From the NCBI GenBank assembly GCA_018267575.1, contig JAFDYF010000111.1, positions 62,001 through 126,000 of the forward strand: a stretch of DNA of 64,000 nt. The letters are read 5' to 3'. The translations under genes and the position numbers were made by a program. The DNA comes from Bacteroidota bacterium (GTDB lineage Bacteria > Bacteroidota > Bacteroidia > Chitinophagales > Chitinophagaceae). This document shows positions 27,179-36,497 of the stretch, one piece after another. The notes below the pieces were generated by a model. The model was not told the DNA's origin, made no database searches, and was given only the letters and a program-made list of their open reading frames with translations. The stretch's first letter is position 1. The number at the start of each line of letters is the position of its first letter.

Positions 27179-27180
27179 TT
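27144..27180 (+). terminator. Rho-independent-like terminator
   Basis: AAGCC and GCAT pair with ATGC and GGCTT around a CTTT loop, with a small internal loop, followed by TTTTTGTTTT. It ends the candidate small RNA and any read-through from phoU. Confidence 0.6.
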
Positions 27181-27204
27181 AGGGATGATAGCCACTGATG
27201 CACT

Positions 27205-27935
27205 GATTTGGGATTCACTTATATGGGCAGAGTTGGGAAGTCGGAAAGTCAGGAAGACGGGAAGTCAGTAAGTCGGGAAGCCTAGTTTAGGCTAATCCAT
27301 ATGTCTTCTGCTTTTTGCGTTACCCTTATACCTTAAGCCTTCTGCGCTCGGTATTCTTCGTGCTTCTTTGTGCCTTGCTGTCTTTGTGGCGAATAAACAC
27401 TCATTTCCCCCTGTGCTTTCCCTCAGTATCATCAGTGGTAAAAGAAAATAACCACAGAGACGGGGGAGATTGGTTGAAAGGTTGAGAAGCGGGAAAAATG
27501 GAATTGGGAATTTGGGATTGGAGTTGTCGTTAGCATTCTGCGTTTAGTTTTGAGCGTTTAGCGTTTTGCCACTGATTCACTGATTGGTTGTTTTATGTGT
27601 CTTCTATGCCTTATGTGGTTCAAAATAATATTTCTAACAAAGCCGCAAAAGTGCAAAGTATTGCACGCAGAGACGCAGGGGACGCGGGTTGATAAGTTGG
27701 GTTTAAGAATTAGGGCAGGGAAGTCGGTTGCTTTAGGCGATAGTTAAGCATTCAGCATTATGTCTTAGTCGGCTTTCTTTGTGCTTCTTCTTTTTGTCTT
27801 AGTGCCTTGGTGGCAAAGAAAATAACCGCAGAGAGGGGAGACGAGTTGATGAGTAGGAATTTGGAATTGGTATCGTTAAGTTGATCGTCTTCCTTCAGCC
27901 TTATACCTTCAGCTTTCTACCCTTTGCGTGAAACA
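27205..27935. repeat. Dispersed non-coding repeat patch A
   Basis: About 730 bases without a credible gene. It is a patchwork of short phrases that recur in the other patches: GCCACTGATTCACTGATT followed by ATGCCTTATGTGGTTCAAAA (27563-27625, inverted relative to patch B), AACCGCAGAGA phrases, GGTGGCAAAGAAAATAACC and runs such as GGAATTGGGAATTTGG. It fills the space between convergent phoU and the glycosyltransferase gene. The origin is unknown. Confidence 0.65.
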
Positions 27936-27939
27936 TTCT

Positions 27940-28977
27940 TTAATTGATCCCAAGCTCTGGATACGCCCAGCCTTGTTGGTATTCACTCTTTTTTAGAGAA
28001 TGCTCCATCAGGTAATTGATTGTGGAGGCAGTGGAATGATTTTTTGGCAGCAAGATTTTCTTTTCATCCTTAATCCAGTTTTCAAAAACGGTGGGGAACT
28101 GTTGGTCCATCGCATCCATGCAAATCACACCCATTTTTCCAAGTGCAGCCGCATTGCACAATTGCTCATACTGACCCCTGATGGGAATGGCCATTAATTT
28201 TTTACCCAGACTGAGAGCTTCGGCAGGAGTTTCAAACCCTGCACTGGTAATGATTCCTGAGCAAGCGATCATGCTTTTGTTAAAGCCATCCTTATCAACC
28301 GGGGTCAACAGGATATGCTGATGCTGTGTAGGCTGTTTGATTTCTTTGGAAAAGACCTCGAAACGAAAATCTTTGAGTTTGGACAAATACCCGCAAACAT
28401 AAGCATCGCTATAGGAGGGGAGATATACGGTGATATGCCCGTGGTCTACCGGCTCGGCATCTAGGATATCTTTTTTTATAACCGGGGGTAAAATAAAATG
28501 GTCATAGCAATTAAAATGCAAACCGATATACTGGGAAGCCCTGGCATAATTGCGCAACACCCATTCGCCAAACCATTCTCTTTTTGCAGGACGAGGCACA
28601 AGATCGGAATGGAAACTGGCCTGGTGACCGAAATTGACCGAAGGTATATTTTTATGTGCGCAGGCGAGTGAAGTGATGCATTCAAAATCGTTGATCACCA
28701 AATCATATTTTTCTACGGGCAGGTCATTGGCTTCACGCAATGCACGGAGAGGAGAAAATTTGCGAAAAGTATCCAAATAATTTAGCCCCCCGCTATTAGA
28801 ATAAAAAAAGGAAACCCCTTTGCTCCGGTATTTTACCGGGGCATTGATTTGAAGGCTGTTGTTGGCGCCACTAAGGAAAATATCCACTTCGCCATATTGT
28901 TCAAGATGTGGGAGTATTTCCATTGCCCGGCTGATATGCCCATTTCCCGTTGCCTGTACTGCGTAAAATATTTTCAT
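27940..28977 (-). CDS. Glycosyltransferase paired with PlcP-like enzyme
   Basis: Protein of about 345 residues with a GT-B-like glycosyltransferase layout: N-terminal FYAVQATGNGHISRAMEI (a glycine-rich GHxxR loop as in MurG-like enzymes) and a C-terminal nucleotide-sugar segment SAGFETPAEALSLGKKLMAIP. The ATG at 28977 is preferred over the longer frame because it matches the usual N-terminus and lies 11 bases after the stop of the PlcP-like gene. Beside a plcP gene, such an enzyme may glycosylate diacylglycerol to make phosphorus-free membrane lipids in phosphate starvation. That role is an inference from context. Confidence 0.72.
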   Translation of the reverse strand: MKIFYAVQATGNGHISRAMEILPHLEQYGEVDIFLSGANNSLQINAPVKYRSKGVSFFYSNSGGLNYLDTFRKFSPLRALREANDLPVEKYDLVINDFECITSLACAHKNIPSVNFGHQASFHSDLVPRPAKREWFGEWVLRNYARASQYIGLHFNCYDHFILPPVIKKDILDAEPVDHGHITVYLPSYSDAYVCGYLSKLKDFRFEVFSKEIKQPTQHQHILLTPVDKDGFNKSMIACSGIITSAGFETPAEALSLGKKLMAIPIRGQYEQLCNAAALGKMGVICMDAMDQQFPTVFENWIKDEKKILLPKNHSTASTINYLMEHSLKKSEYQQGWAYPELGIN

Positions 28978-28987
28978 AAAGTTCAAT

Positions 28988-29827
28988 TTAAATAGCGGCC
29001 AGTGAATTGATGTAAAAACTGATTTCATCAGTCACCACGCTCAATTTTTGTGGTTCGTCCACTTTAGCTTGTGCAGGAAACTGTTTTTCGTCGTATTCAA
29101 AAATCGTCCATTGGTTTTGATGGTATTCGAGGGCGGTGCAATGCTCCACCCAATCCCCAGAATTGAGATAGGTTACCTTTCCTGATTCGTTTTCAACCAC
29201 TCTTTTCTGTGGCAGATGGATATGGCCACAGATCACATAATCATATTTTTTTTCAATGGCCAGCTCTGCAGCAATCAGTTCAAAATCATTTATCTTACTA
29301 ACAGCTTTGTTTACTCCTGCCATTACTCTTTTCGAGATGGAAACCCTTTCCTGCCCAAGAAGTTTCAAAATAAAATTGACGAAGCGGTTGAAACGGATCA
29401 ACAGGTTATATCCCTTACTGCCGAGTTTGGCCAGGATCTTTGCGCTGCTCTTGGTGGTATTATCAAATACATCGCCATGGAAAACCCAGGTCATTTTATT
29501 ATCAATCTCCAACACCAGTTTGTCTGTGAGTGTAAAATTGCCAATTTGTATATCGCTGTAGCGGCGCATCATCTCATCGTGGTTGCCCGTGATATAAAAT
29601 ACACGGGTTCCTTTCGTGATCATCTGCATCACTTCTTTGATGACCTGTATATGAGAAACGGGAAAGAAGCGTTTGCTGAACTGCCAGCCATCAATAATAT
29701 CACCATTTAGGATTAAGATGTTTGGGGAAATGCTTTTCAGATAGTTCACCAACTCTTTGGCTCGGCATCCATAAGAACCGAGGTGAACATCAGAAATAAC
29801 AACTACATCTAAGGGTCGCTTGTCCAT
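28988..29827 (-). CDS. plcP: PlcP-like calcineurin-type phospholipase
   Basis: Cytoplasmic metallophosphoesterase of about 279 residues related to LpxH. Motifs in order: SDVHLGSYGC, NGDIIDGW, GNHDE, HGDVFD, CGHIHLP and NSGDWVEHCTAL. The SDVHLG..GC.A, HGDxFD and GDWVE..TAL elements are those I associate with PlcP, the phospholipase C that frees diacylglycerol from membrane phospholipids in phosphate-starved bacteria; LpxH-like UDP-diacylglucosamine hydrolase is the alternative. The start at 29827 (MDKRPLD) is favoured by the promoter position. A Pho-box-like array lies directly upstream and a glycosyltransferase follows, as in known plcP-agt pairs. Confidence 0.75.
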   Translation of the reverse strand: MDKRPLDVVVISDVHLGSYGCRAKELVNYLKSISPNILILNGDIIDGWQFSKRFFPVSHIQVIKEVMQMITKGTRVFYITGNHDEMMRRYSDIQIGNFTLTDKLVLEIDNKMTWVFHGDVFDNTTKSSAKILAKLGSKGYNLLIRFNRFVNFILKLLGQERVSISKRVMAGVNKAVSKINDFELIAAELAIEKKYDYVICGHIHLPQKRVVENESGKVTYLNSGDWVEHCTALEYHQNQWTIFEYDEKQFPAQAKVDEPQKLSVVTDEISFYINSLAAI

Positions 29828-29841
29828 TATCAGAGGTTTTT

Positions 29842-29887
29842 CAAAGTTCGCAAGCAAATATTACTAGATGATTAAGGACATGTTAAG
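29842..29887 (-). promoter_or_regulatory. Pho-box-like 11-bp repeats and -7 box of plcP-like gene
   Basis: On the minus strand: CTTAACATGTC (29887-29877), CTTAATCATCT (29876-29866), AGTAATATTTG (29865-29855). A -7-like GAACTTTG starts at 29849, 16 bp after the last unit begins and about 20 bases before the ATG. Confidence 0.55.
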
Positions 29888-30038
29888 TAATTGTGAGATG
29901 TTGCTAGGTAATCAATACCTATATGCATGCTCATCATATTGTCGTCTATCAAGAACCGAACAGAAGGAAGTGGTCAGCTGGAACTGAGAAGGGAAATTAG
30001 TTCTTGATGAAATGAAAACTTTCTTTCCAAAACAATTA

Positions 30039-30095
30039 ATTAATAATTTATTTACAATCGCATAAACATGTGTTCATCTGCAGCGTATAGTTTTG
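30039..30095 (+). promoter_or_regulatory. Pho-box-like repeats and -7 box of the susC operon
   Basis: Phased units ATTAATAATTT (30039), ATTTACAATCG (30050), CATAAACATGT (30061) and GTTCATCTGCA (30072). An exact TAnnTTTG box, TAGTTTTG, starts at 30088, 16 bp after the last unit begins. The predicted leader before the susC ATG is about 155 bases and holds two perfect inverted repeats. Confidence 0.5.
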
Positions 30096-30114
30096 CCAAA
30101 ATAGAAAAGAGTTG

Positions 30115-30137
30115 ATTGTGTGTTAAAAACACACAAT
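30115..30137 (+). promoter_or_regulatory. Perfect 10-bp inverted repeat in susC leader
   Basis: ATTGTGTGTT, spacer AAA, AACACACAAT. It lies just after the predicted transcript start and could be an operator or an RNA hairpin. Confidence 0.55.
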
Positions 30138-30165
30138 AATATTTAATGCCAAAATATGTGCATAA

Positions 30166-30200
30166 GCTGTTACATAAATTTTTTAAATTTATGTAACAGC
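30166..30200 (+). promoter_or_regulatory. Perfect 15-bp inverted repeat in susC leader
   Basis: GCTGTTACATAAATT, spacer TTTTA, then the exact reverse complement. With 15 matching pairs it can form a long hairpin in the leader RNA or bind a dimeric regulator. It has no T-tract, so a simple terminator is less likely. Confidence 0.6.
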
Positions 30201-30258
30201 ATGATATTTAGGATAAAAAATATTAACTTAAAATTTTAAACCCAAAAATTACTGCATT

Positions 30259-33200
30259 ATGAAGAAAAACACAAGCCGACTGCGGTTGGCGTTGCTGACC
30301 ATTCCATTATTAATGGTAATGACTATCTGCTATGCGCAAAAGCCTATTACCGGGCTGGTATTATCGAAAGCAGACCAATCACCCATTGCAGGTGCTACCG
30401 TTATTGTGAAAGGAACCAAGATTGGTACGTCCACTGGTTTTGATGGGCGTTTTTCAATCAAAGCAAAAGAAGGAAGTGTATTATTGATTACAGGCGTTGG
30501 TATATCCAAACAAGAAATTATGGTTGGCTCCAGTGATTATGTGGTGATCAATGCGGTTACGGATTCCAGAAACTTAAATGAAGTGGTGGTAACTGCTACA
30601 GGTATTAAGAAGGAGTCGAAAAAACTGGGTTATGCTATTCAAACCATCGATGCATCCAAACTTACCCAAGCAAGAGAGGCCGATCCCATCAATTCATTAA
30701 AGGGAAATTCTGCAGGTTTGACGGTTAACATCAACCAAGAAATTGGTCATGCACCCGATGTGATTATGCGTGGTGAAGGAAGACCCGTTTTTGTAGTAGA
30801 TGGCGTACCCATTAGCTCAGACACCTATAATATCAATCCGGATGATATTGAATCATTCACGGTGTTGAAGGGGCCCAATGCAGCCGCACTTTATGGCTTT
30901 CAGGGAAAAGAAGGGGCCATCATCATAAATACAAAGAAAGGTGCAAGAAATAAAAAGGGATTTGTGGTTGAATTCAATTCTAGCACCCAGTTCAACAAAG
31001 GGTTTATCGCTCTTCCCAAATATAACGATCAATATGGTCCTGGCGACAATGGACAATATGCCTACGGCGGTGGCGGATCCAGCCCTTCCTCCTATTTTGG
31101 TAGTGGTGCTGTGGGTGTGGGTATCAACGACTATGACTATGACGTATGGGGCCCACAGTTCCGTGGACAATTGATACCTCAATATGATGGTGCTTATGAC
31201 CCCACAAAATCCTATACAACTACTTTTGCCGATGGCACAAAATATACAGGTCACGTGGCACCTACGCCATGGGTGGCTAGGGGAAAGGACAATTTGAAGA
31301 AATTCCTCCAAACGGGCCTTCTCTCAGCGAACAGCATTTCTGTAAGTTCTTCTACCGACAAAACGGATGTTCGTCTTTCATTGGGTAATACATTCCAGCG
31401 TGGCATTACACCCAATACCCAATTGAACAATACCAATTTTACAGGTAGCATAACACAGCGGTTCAATAACAAATTAACTTTAACTGCCTATTTCAATTAT
31501 AGCAGACAGGCTACCCCCAATGTGCCGGATGTGAATTATGGCCCAAACAGTATTATTTACAACATGATTATTTGGGGAGGAGCTGACTGGAGCGTTACCG
31601 ATCCAAAAATCCGTAACTACTGGCAGCCTGGTAAAGTGGGCATCCAACAAAATTATGAGGAATATTATCGTTACAATAATCCTTGGTTCATGTCTTATGA
31701 ATGGTTGAGAAGCCATTATCAAAATAATGAGTATGGATATATTTCCTTGAACTATAAGCTAAACCAGAACATTGATTTTCAGTTGAGGCCAGGCATTTCT
31801 ACTTATGATATGTTCAATTCCGAAAAAATGCCTTATTCCGCTGACGTTTATGGAAGGGAACTTCGTCAAGGGGATTATAGGGAAGATAGAAGGTCACAGT
31901 TCGAATCCAATACCGATTTTCAAACAAGGTACCATAAGGATGAAATATTGGGCTTCCTAGATTTGCAAGCAGTAGGCGGTGCAACCGTTAGGAGCCTGAA
32001 TTTCAATTCTGATTTTGAATCGACCAATTATTTGAACGTTCCGGGCATTTATGCTTTTTCAAATTCTTTGAATCCTTTAACTGGTACCAGTTTTCGTTCA
32101 AGCTTATTGGTATTAAGTGCCTATTATTCTGTTGATTTGGGATATAAATCTTATATCACTGCCAACATCACAGGTCGTGTAGATAAGTCTTCTGCATTGC
32201 CTTCCAATAGCAATAGCTATTTTTATCCTTCCTTTAACTTGGCAACGGTGGTATCAGATTATGTTACCATGCCCAAAGCCATTTCTTTCTTGAAATTGAG
32301 GGCTTCCTATGCAGAAAGTAAGGACGGAGGAACCAACGCATTGTTCACTCCAGACGTGAGTGCTACACCAGCAGGTGGTTATGGTTATACATGGAGCTCT
32401 CCTTATGGAGGTCCTGCATACCAATTCTCGCCAACCTATACATTGAACCCTACTTATACCAATCAGAATAGTGCAAGGTTCACCGATCAAACCATCAGCC
32501 CTAATATTTATACTCAGGATAGGCAATCAACAGAGTTCGGTGTGGATATTCGGTTCCTGAACAATAAAATTGGCTTGGACCTTACCCGTTATCATTATAA
32601 AAACACCCAAATAGTTGGTCAGGGGACTTCTTCCGCTTCTGGATATTCTTCTTATTTGACGAACGGTAATGGATATTATAATGATGGATGGGAAGCAGTC
32701 TTGAATGCTCGTCCCATTACGAACCCCAAAGGCTTTAGCTGGAATGTAGTTGCTAACTTTTCTTCTTTCGTGAGAAAATGGTTCAACAATTCCAACCCCA
32801 ATAACTACGAGTTTAATGGTAAACGTATTGACTTAGTGTATGGAAATGGTTTTGTGCGGACCCCGGATGGTAAAATGGTGATCGATGCTACCTCTGGTGT
32901 GTATACCCGGTTTTCCGATTTGGGATCTTCTGCACAAAAAGTGTATGGACATTCCGATCCTGATTGGCAATGGGGCATTGTGAACACAGTGAGCTATAAA
33001 TCTTTTGCCCTTCGTTTTCAATTTGATGGTTTAGTGGGTGGTGTAATGGAGGATTATGTGAGGAAGAAAACCTTGCAAGGTGGCCGCCATATTGAGAGTG
33101 CTACTGGTGCTTTGGGAGCAGCAAGACCTTCTGATGAAGCAAACGTGGCTGCTTATACAGGCGATGGAGTGAACCTGACAGGTGCGGCTATCAATTTAGA

Positions 33201-33561
33201 TCCTATTACTGGTGTCATCACGAACTATAAGTCTTTGACCGTAACACAAAATACAACCAAGAGTCAGGTCCAGCCCTTTGTGACCCGTATGGCTTCCATA
33301 CCTGATCTGGACATTATTAAGAAGACTTATGCCAAATTAAGGGAAGTGGTTCTTACCTACACCCTTCCTGAAAGTTTGATAGGGGGCAAAAAATCATTCG
33401 TCCAAAAAGCGACGATCTCCTTGGTTGGACGAAACCTACTTTATTTCTTCCCCAACAAGTATAGAGATGTGGATGTAGACCAATACACACAGAATAGTGG
33501 ATCTGGTTTACAAACCCCAACCGTGCGTAATTATGGCTTTAACTTGAACCTTACTTTCTAA
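30259..33561 (+). CDS. SusC/RagA-type TonB-linked outer-membrane transporter
   Basis: Large receptor of 1100 residues. A signal peptide ending at CYAQ is followed by a carboxypeptidase-like domain (about 28-110, ITGLVLSKADQSPIAGATV), the SusC linker LNEVVVTATGIKKE, a plug with VFVVDGVPI and a barrel ending in YGFNLNLTF. With the SusD-like lipoprotein 20 bases downstream it forms a pair that imports large ligands, classically glycans. Here the following genes encode a phosphoesterase-like enzyme and phosphonate enzymes, and a Pho-box-like promoter lies upstream, so the ligand is probably phosphorus-containing. SusCD-like pairs induced by phosphate starvation are known in Flavobacterium. The actual ligand is unknown. 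Confidence 0.92.
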   Translation: MKKNTSRLRLALLTIPLLMVMTICYAQKPITGLVLSKADQSPIAGATVIVKGTKIGTSTGFDGRFSIKAKEGSVLLITGVGISKQEIMVGSSDYVVINAVTDSRNLNEVVVTATGIKKESKKLGYAIQTIDASKLTQAREADPINSLKGNSAGLTVNINQEIGHAPDVIMRGEGRPVFVVDGVPISSDTYNINPDDIESFTVLKGPNAAALYGFQGKEGAIIINTKKGARNKKGFVVEFNSSTQFNKGFIALPKYNDQYGPGDNGQYAYGGGGSSPSSYFGSGAVGVGINDYDYDVWGPQFRGQLIPQYDGAYDPTKSYTTTFADGTKYTGHVAPTPWVARGKDNLKKFLQTGLLSANSISVSSSTDKTDVRLSLGNTFQRGITPNTQLNNTNFTGSITQRFNNKLTLTAYFNYSRQATPNVPDVNYGPNSIIYNMIIWGGADWSVTDPKIRNYWQPGKVGIQQNYEEYYRYNNPWFMSYEWLRSHYQNNEYGYISLNYKLNQNIDFQLRPGISTYDMFNSEKMPYSADVYGRELRQGDYREDRRSQFESNTDFQTRYHKDEILGFLDLQAVGGATVRSLNFNSDFESTNYLNVPGIYAFSNSLNPLTGTSFRSSLLVLSAYYSVDLGYKSYITANITGRVDKSSALPSNSNSYFYPSFNLATVVSDYVTMPKAISFLKLRASYAESKDGGTNALFTPDVSATPAGGYGYTWSSPYGGPAYQFSPTYTLNPTYTNQNSARFTDQTISPNIYTQDRQSTEFGVDIRFLNNKIGLDLTRYHYKNTQIVGQGTSSASGYSSYLTNGNGYYNDGWEAVLNARPITNPKGFSWNVVANFSSFVRKWFNNSNPNNYEFNGKRIDLVYGNGFVRTPDGKMVIDATSGVYTRFSDLGSSAQKVYGHSDPDWQWGIVNTVSYKSFALRFQFDGLVGGVMEDYVRKKTLQGGRHIESATGALGAARPSDEANVAAYTGDGVNLTGAAINLDPITGVITNYKSLTVTQNTTKSQVQPFVTRMASIPDLDIIKKTYAKLREVVLTYTLPESLIGGKKSFVQKATISLVGRNLLYFFPNKYRDVDVDQYTQNSGSGLQTPTVRNYGFNLNLTF

Positions 33562-33581
33562 TCCCCAAAAGCAAATAGTAT

Positions 33582-35201
33582 ATGAAACAGATAAAAAATT
33601 TATTTTTATTGGTAATGGGTGGGGTGCTGATCATGTCCTGCAATAAGCAGATATTGGACAAGCAAGCAAATCCGAACAACCCAACAAGCGTTCCCCCATA
33701 TTTGATATTGGGAACGGTACTTTCAGATATTTCAGGCACTGGTAGCCAGGGTAACTTAGGCGGTGTCAATTCCTGGGACAACGTGCAAGATTGGAACCAG
33801 TACCATTGCCAGAACTATGACTATTATGGAAATAATATTTATTCATGGACCAATGGTTCTTACGACCCTTATTTGGTAATGAAAAATGTGGTGCAGATGG
33901 AAAAGGAAGCAAGTATCAGAGGTGCTGCTGCAGTAAACCCTTATGAAGCAGTGGGTCGTTTTGTGCAAGCTTATTATTACTACAACCTCACTTCCTTGTT
34001 TGGGGATGTGCCCCAGGTAGAAGCATTGCAAGCACCTGCTATATCTTCACCTAAATACACTACTCAAGAACAGGTTTTCTTGTATGTGCTTAATCAATTG
34101 GACACAGCCAACACCCATTTCGCCACTTTGATATCCAATAATGATAATTCATTATCTAGCAATCAGGATATCCTTTATCATGGTGATCTTGCCAAATGGC
34201 AAAAATTGGTAAATGCTTTCAAGTTGAGAGTTCTGGTGAGTTTGAGCAATAAAGCTTCTGATGCCGTGTTGGGTGTGCCTGCGCAATTTTCAAATATTAT
34301 CAACAACCCTTCTAAGTACCCAATTTTTACGAGTCAAGCAGATGATTTTGAATTTGTGTATAATCCCGGTGGTGCTAATTCATACAGTACTTATCCATTT
34401 GACCCTACCAACTATGGATCTATCGCAGGTCGTTTCAATATGGCCTATACGTATGTGAATGCACTCACAACTATCAATGATCCCCGGGTTTTTGTAACCT
34501 GTGAACCTGCTGGTGCACTTTGGGCCGGCGATCCCAATCCTTGTCAGTTTAAATTTTTCACAGGCGCAAGCACGGGCGAGCCTGTACAAACCATGTATGG
34601 GAATGCCAATGCTGGAAAATACTCATATATCAACAGGGCTCGTTATTATTCCAATTATACGGGTGAACCAGATGTGTTGGTAGGGTATAAAGAAATGTGC
34701 TTCAATATTGCGGAAGGTATTGCCCGTGGTTGGGCATCTGGCAATGCGGAGACTTGGTATAAAACAGGGATTACCGAATCCATGGCCTTCTATGGAATTG
34801 ATGTAACCAAAACAAGTTTTACAGCTAAATTTTTGCCAGCAGGTGCTAACTCGGTAACCCAGGTTGCTTCTTATCCTTTTAGTTTCAACTTTGCTACTTA
34901 TTATGCACAACCTACCGTACAACTTTCTTCAACGCAAGCAACAGCTATCGGTCAGATAGTGTTACAGAAATATATTGCCTGCTTTGAAAATTCAGGCTAC
35001 GAAGGGTATTACAATGCTCGTAGAACGGGAGTTCCTGCTTTTCAAGGTGGAAGCGGGGTTGGTAATAATGGCATCGTTCCAAAAAGATGGGCTTACCCAG
35101 TTTCGGAACAAACTCAAAATAAAACCAACTATACTGCCGCTTTGACCAACCAAGGTTTTACAGCAGATGACCTGAACCAAACCATGTGGTTGCTTAAATA
35201 A
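33582..35201 (+). CDS. SusD/RagB-type surface lipoprotein
   Basis: Lipoprotein of 539 residues with lipobox Cys20 (VLIMSCNKQ). It has the SusD-like N-terminus (ILDKQANPNNPTSVPPYLIL), alpha-helical repeat segments (EAVGRFVQAYYYYNLTSLFGDVPQ, QVFLYVLNQLDTANTHF) and the late YNARRTGVPAF segment typical of the SusD-like 2 family. It caps the SusC transporter and binds the substrate at the surface. A strong terminator hairpin follows, so it should be more highly expressed than the enzymes downstream. Confidence 0.92.
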   Translation: MKQIKNLFLLVMGGVLIMSCNKQILDKQANPNNPTSVPPYLILGTVLSDISGTGSQGNLGGVNSWDNVQDWNQYHCQNYDYYGNNIYSWTNGSYDPYLVMKNVVQMEKEASIRGAAAVNPYEAVGRFVQAYYYYNLTSLFGDVPQVEALQAPAISSPKYTTQEQVFLYVLNQLDTANTHFATLISNNDNSLSSNQDILYHGDLAKWQKLVNAFKLRVLVSLSNKASDAVLGVPAQFSNIINNPSKYPIFTSQADDFEFVYNPGGANSYSTYPFDPTNYGSIAGRFNMAYTYVNALTTINDPRVFVTCEPAGALWAGDPNPCQFKFFTGASTGEPVQTMYGNANAGKYSYINRARYYSNYTGEPDVLVGYKEMCFNIAEGIARGWASGNAETWYKTGITESMAFYGIDVTKTSFTAKFLPAGANSVTQVASYPFSFNFATYYAQPTVQLSSTQATAIGQIVLQKYIACFENSGYEGYYNARRTGVPAFQGGSGVGNNGIVPKRWAYPVSEQTQNKTNYTAALTNQGFTADDLNQTMWLLK

Positions 35202-35224
35202 TTTTAGTATCGTATTTATTATTG

Positions 35225-35256
35225 CAGAAGGCGAAACGCAAAAGTTTCGCCTTCTG
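35225..35256 (+). terminator. Strong hairpin after susD
   Basis: Perfect 13-bp stem CAGAAGGCGAAAC / GTTTCGCCTTCTG with loop GCAAAA, 23 bases after the susD stop. The tail is TATTATTG rather than a pure T-run. It can end or reduce transcription before the phosphatase-like gene. Confidence 0.75.
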
Positions 35257-35395
35257 TATTATTGATATGTGAAGTTTCCTCAAGTAGAATCAATTGTTGG
35301 GATTGAATTCTAATTTTATACCCAACCATTCCTATAATCTAATTATAAAATTATTTTTGAAGTATAACAGGTTGCTATTTTTATTACATTCACGA

Positions 35396-35403
35396 ACTGT
35401 TTG
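35396..35403 (+). promoter_or_regulatory. Possible -7 element before the phosphatase-phnZ gene group
   Basis: ACTGTTTG is one base off TAnnTTTG, with a TTG 21 bases upstream (35372). It lies 16 bases before the ATG at 35419. No phased 11-bp repeats are seen. It suggests that the enzyme genes can be transcribed separately from susCD. Confidence 0.35.
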
Positions 35404-35418
35404 CGTAAATCAAATTGT

Positions 35419-36489
35419 ATGAAATATTTTTTTGGCATACTGTTGTTCTGGTTAGGTAATGTTCATGCGCAAGAACCCAAAACAGAAAACATCATCATCG
35501 TTACCATGGATGGGATGCGCTGGCAAGAAGTTTTTGGCGGCGCCGATTCAGCTCTTTTGAACAATCCAAACTATACCCACGAGAAAGATGGTATTGAAAA
35601 GGAGTTTGGAGGCAATGACGCTTCTGAAAGAAGAAGAAAGCTATTCCCTTTTTTGTGGAATACAGTAGCAACGCAGGGCCAACTTTACGGCAATCGCAAT
35701 ATCGGCAGTAATGTGGATGTGGCCAACCCCTATAAATTTTCTTACCCAGGGTACAATGAAATTTTCACGGGTTACCCCGATACGGCCGTGAACTCCAATA
35801 AAAAGATCAAGAATAAGAATACCAATGTACTTGAATTTATCAATAAGCAAAAAGGCTACCAAGGGAAGGTCGCTGCTTTCAGCACTTGGGATGTAGCTCC
35901 TTATTTCTTGAACAAATGGCGCAACGGGCTGTATATAAATGCAGATCAAGACCCGATAGATTTTGGCACACCCACATCAAAAATGCTGAATGATATCCAA
36001 ACACTCTCCAACAAATCGAATGGGGAAAGATTGGATATTGTTACCTATATATCTGCAAGAGAATATCTGAAAGAGAAAAAGCCCAAAGTTCTCTATATTT
36101 CTTTTGATGAGACGGATGAGTATGCGCATCAAGGCGATTATGATCATTATCTTGGGGCTGCCCATGCGGAAGATGGCATGCTGGCCGATATTTGGAAAAC
36201 CGTGCAATCCATGCCGGGTTATAAGGACAAAACAACCTTGCTTGTAACTTGTGACCATGGCAGGGGCGACAAAATAAAAAGCCAATGGCGCGACCATGGG
36301 GAAAAGATTGAAGATGCTGGTCATATATGGATTGCCGTTATTGGGCCAGACACTAAACCCTTGGGCGAAGTGAAAACACCCAAGACTCTTTATCAAAAAC
36401 AATTGGCACCAACCATGGCAGCATTGCTGGGATTCCATTTTGTTCCAGACCATGGCACAGCAGAAACCATTTCAACTATTGTTCAATAA
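35419..36489 (+). CDS. Secreted alkaline-phosphatase-superfamily hydrolase
   Basis: Exported enzyme of about 356 residues; the ATG at 35419 gives a clean signal peptide (MKYFFGILLFWLGNVHAQ). All superfamily metal motifs are present: VTMDGMRW (Asp), FSYPGYNEIFTG (nucleophile region), FDETDEYAHQG (Asp and His), TCDHGRG (Asp-His) and AGHIW (His). It probably releases phosphate or free phosphonate from esters brought in by SusCD. The paralogue at 9445 has lost the last His. It is 8 bases upstream of the PhnZ-like gene, so they are co-transcribed. Phosphomonoesterase, phosphodiesterase and phosphonate monoesterase activities all remain possible. Confidence 0.86.
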   Translation: MKYFFGILLFWLGNVHAQEPKTENIIIVTMDGMRWQEVFGGADSALLNNPNYTHEKDGIEKEFGGNDASERRRKLFPFLWNTVATQGQLYGNRNIGSNVDVANPYKFSYPGYNEIFTGYPDTAVNSNKKIKNKNTNVLEFINKQKGYQGKVAAFSTWDVAPYFLNKWRNGLYINADQDPIDFGTPTSKMLNDIQTLSNKSNGERLDIVTYISAREYLKEKKPKVLYISFDETDEYAHQGDYDHYLGAAHAEDGMLADIWKTVQSMPGYKDKTTLLVTCDHGRGDKIKSQWRDHGEKIEDAGHIWIAVIGPDTKPLGEVKTPKTLYQKQLAPTMAALLGFHFVPDHGTAETISTIVQ

Positions 36490-36497
36490 ACAACTAT

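Noticed and set aside
30166..30200. Simple Rho-independent terminator
   Set aside because: The stem is AT-rich, has no T-tract after it and lies in the leader of susC; leader structure or operator is more likely.
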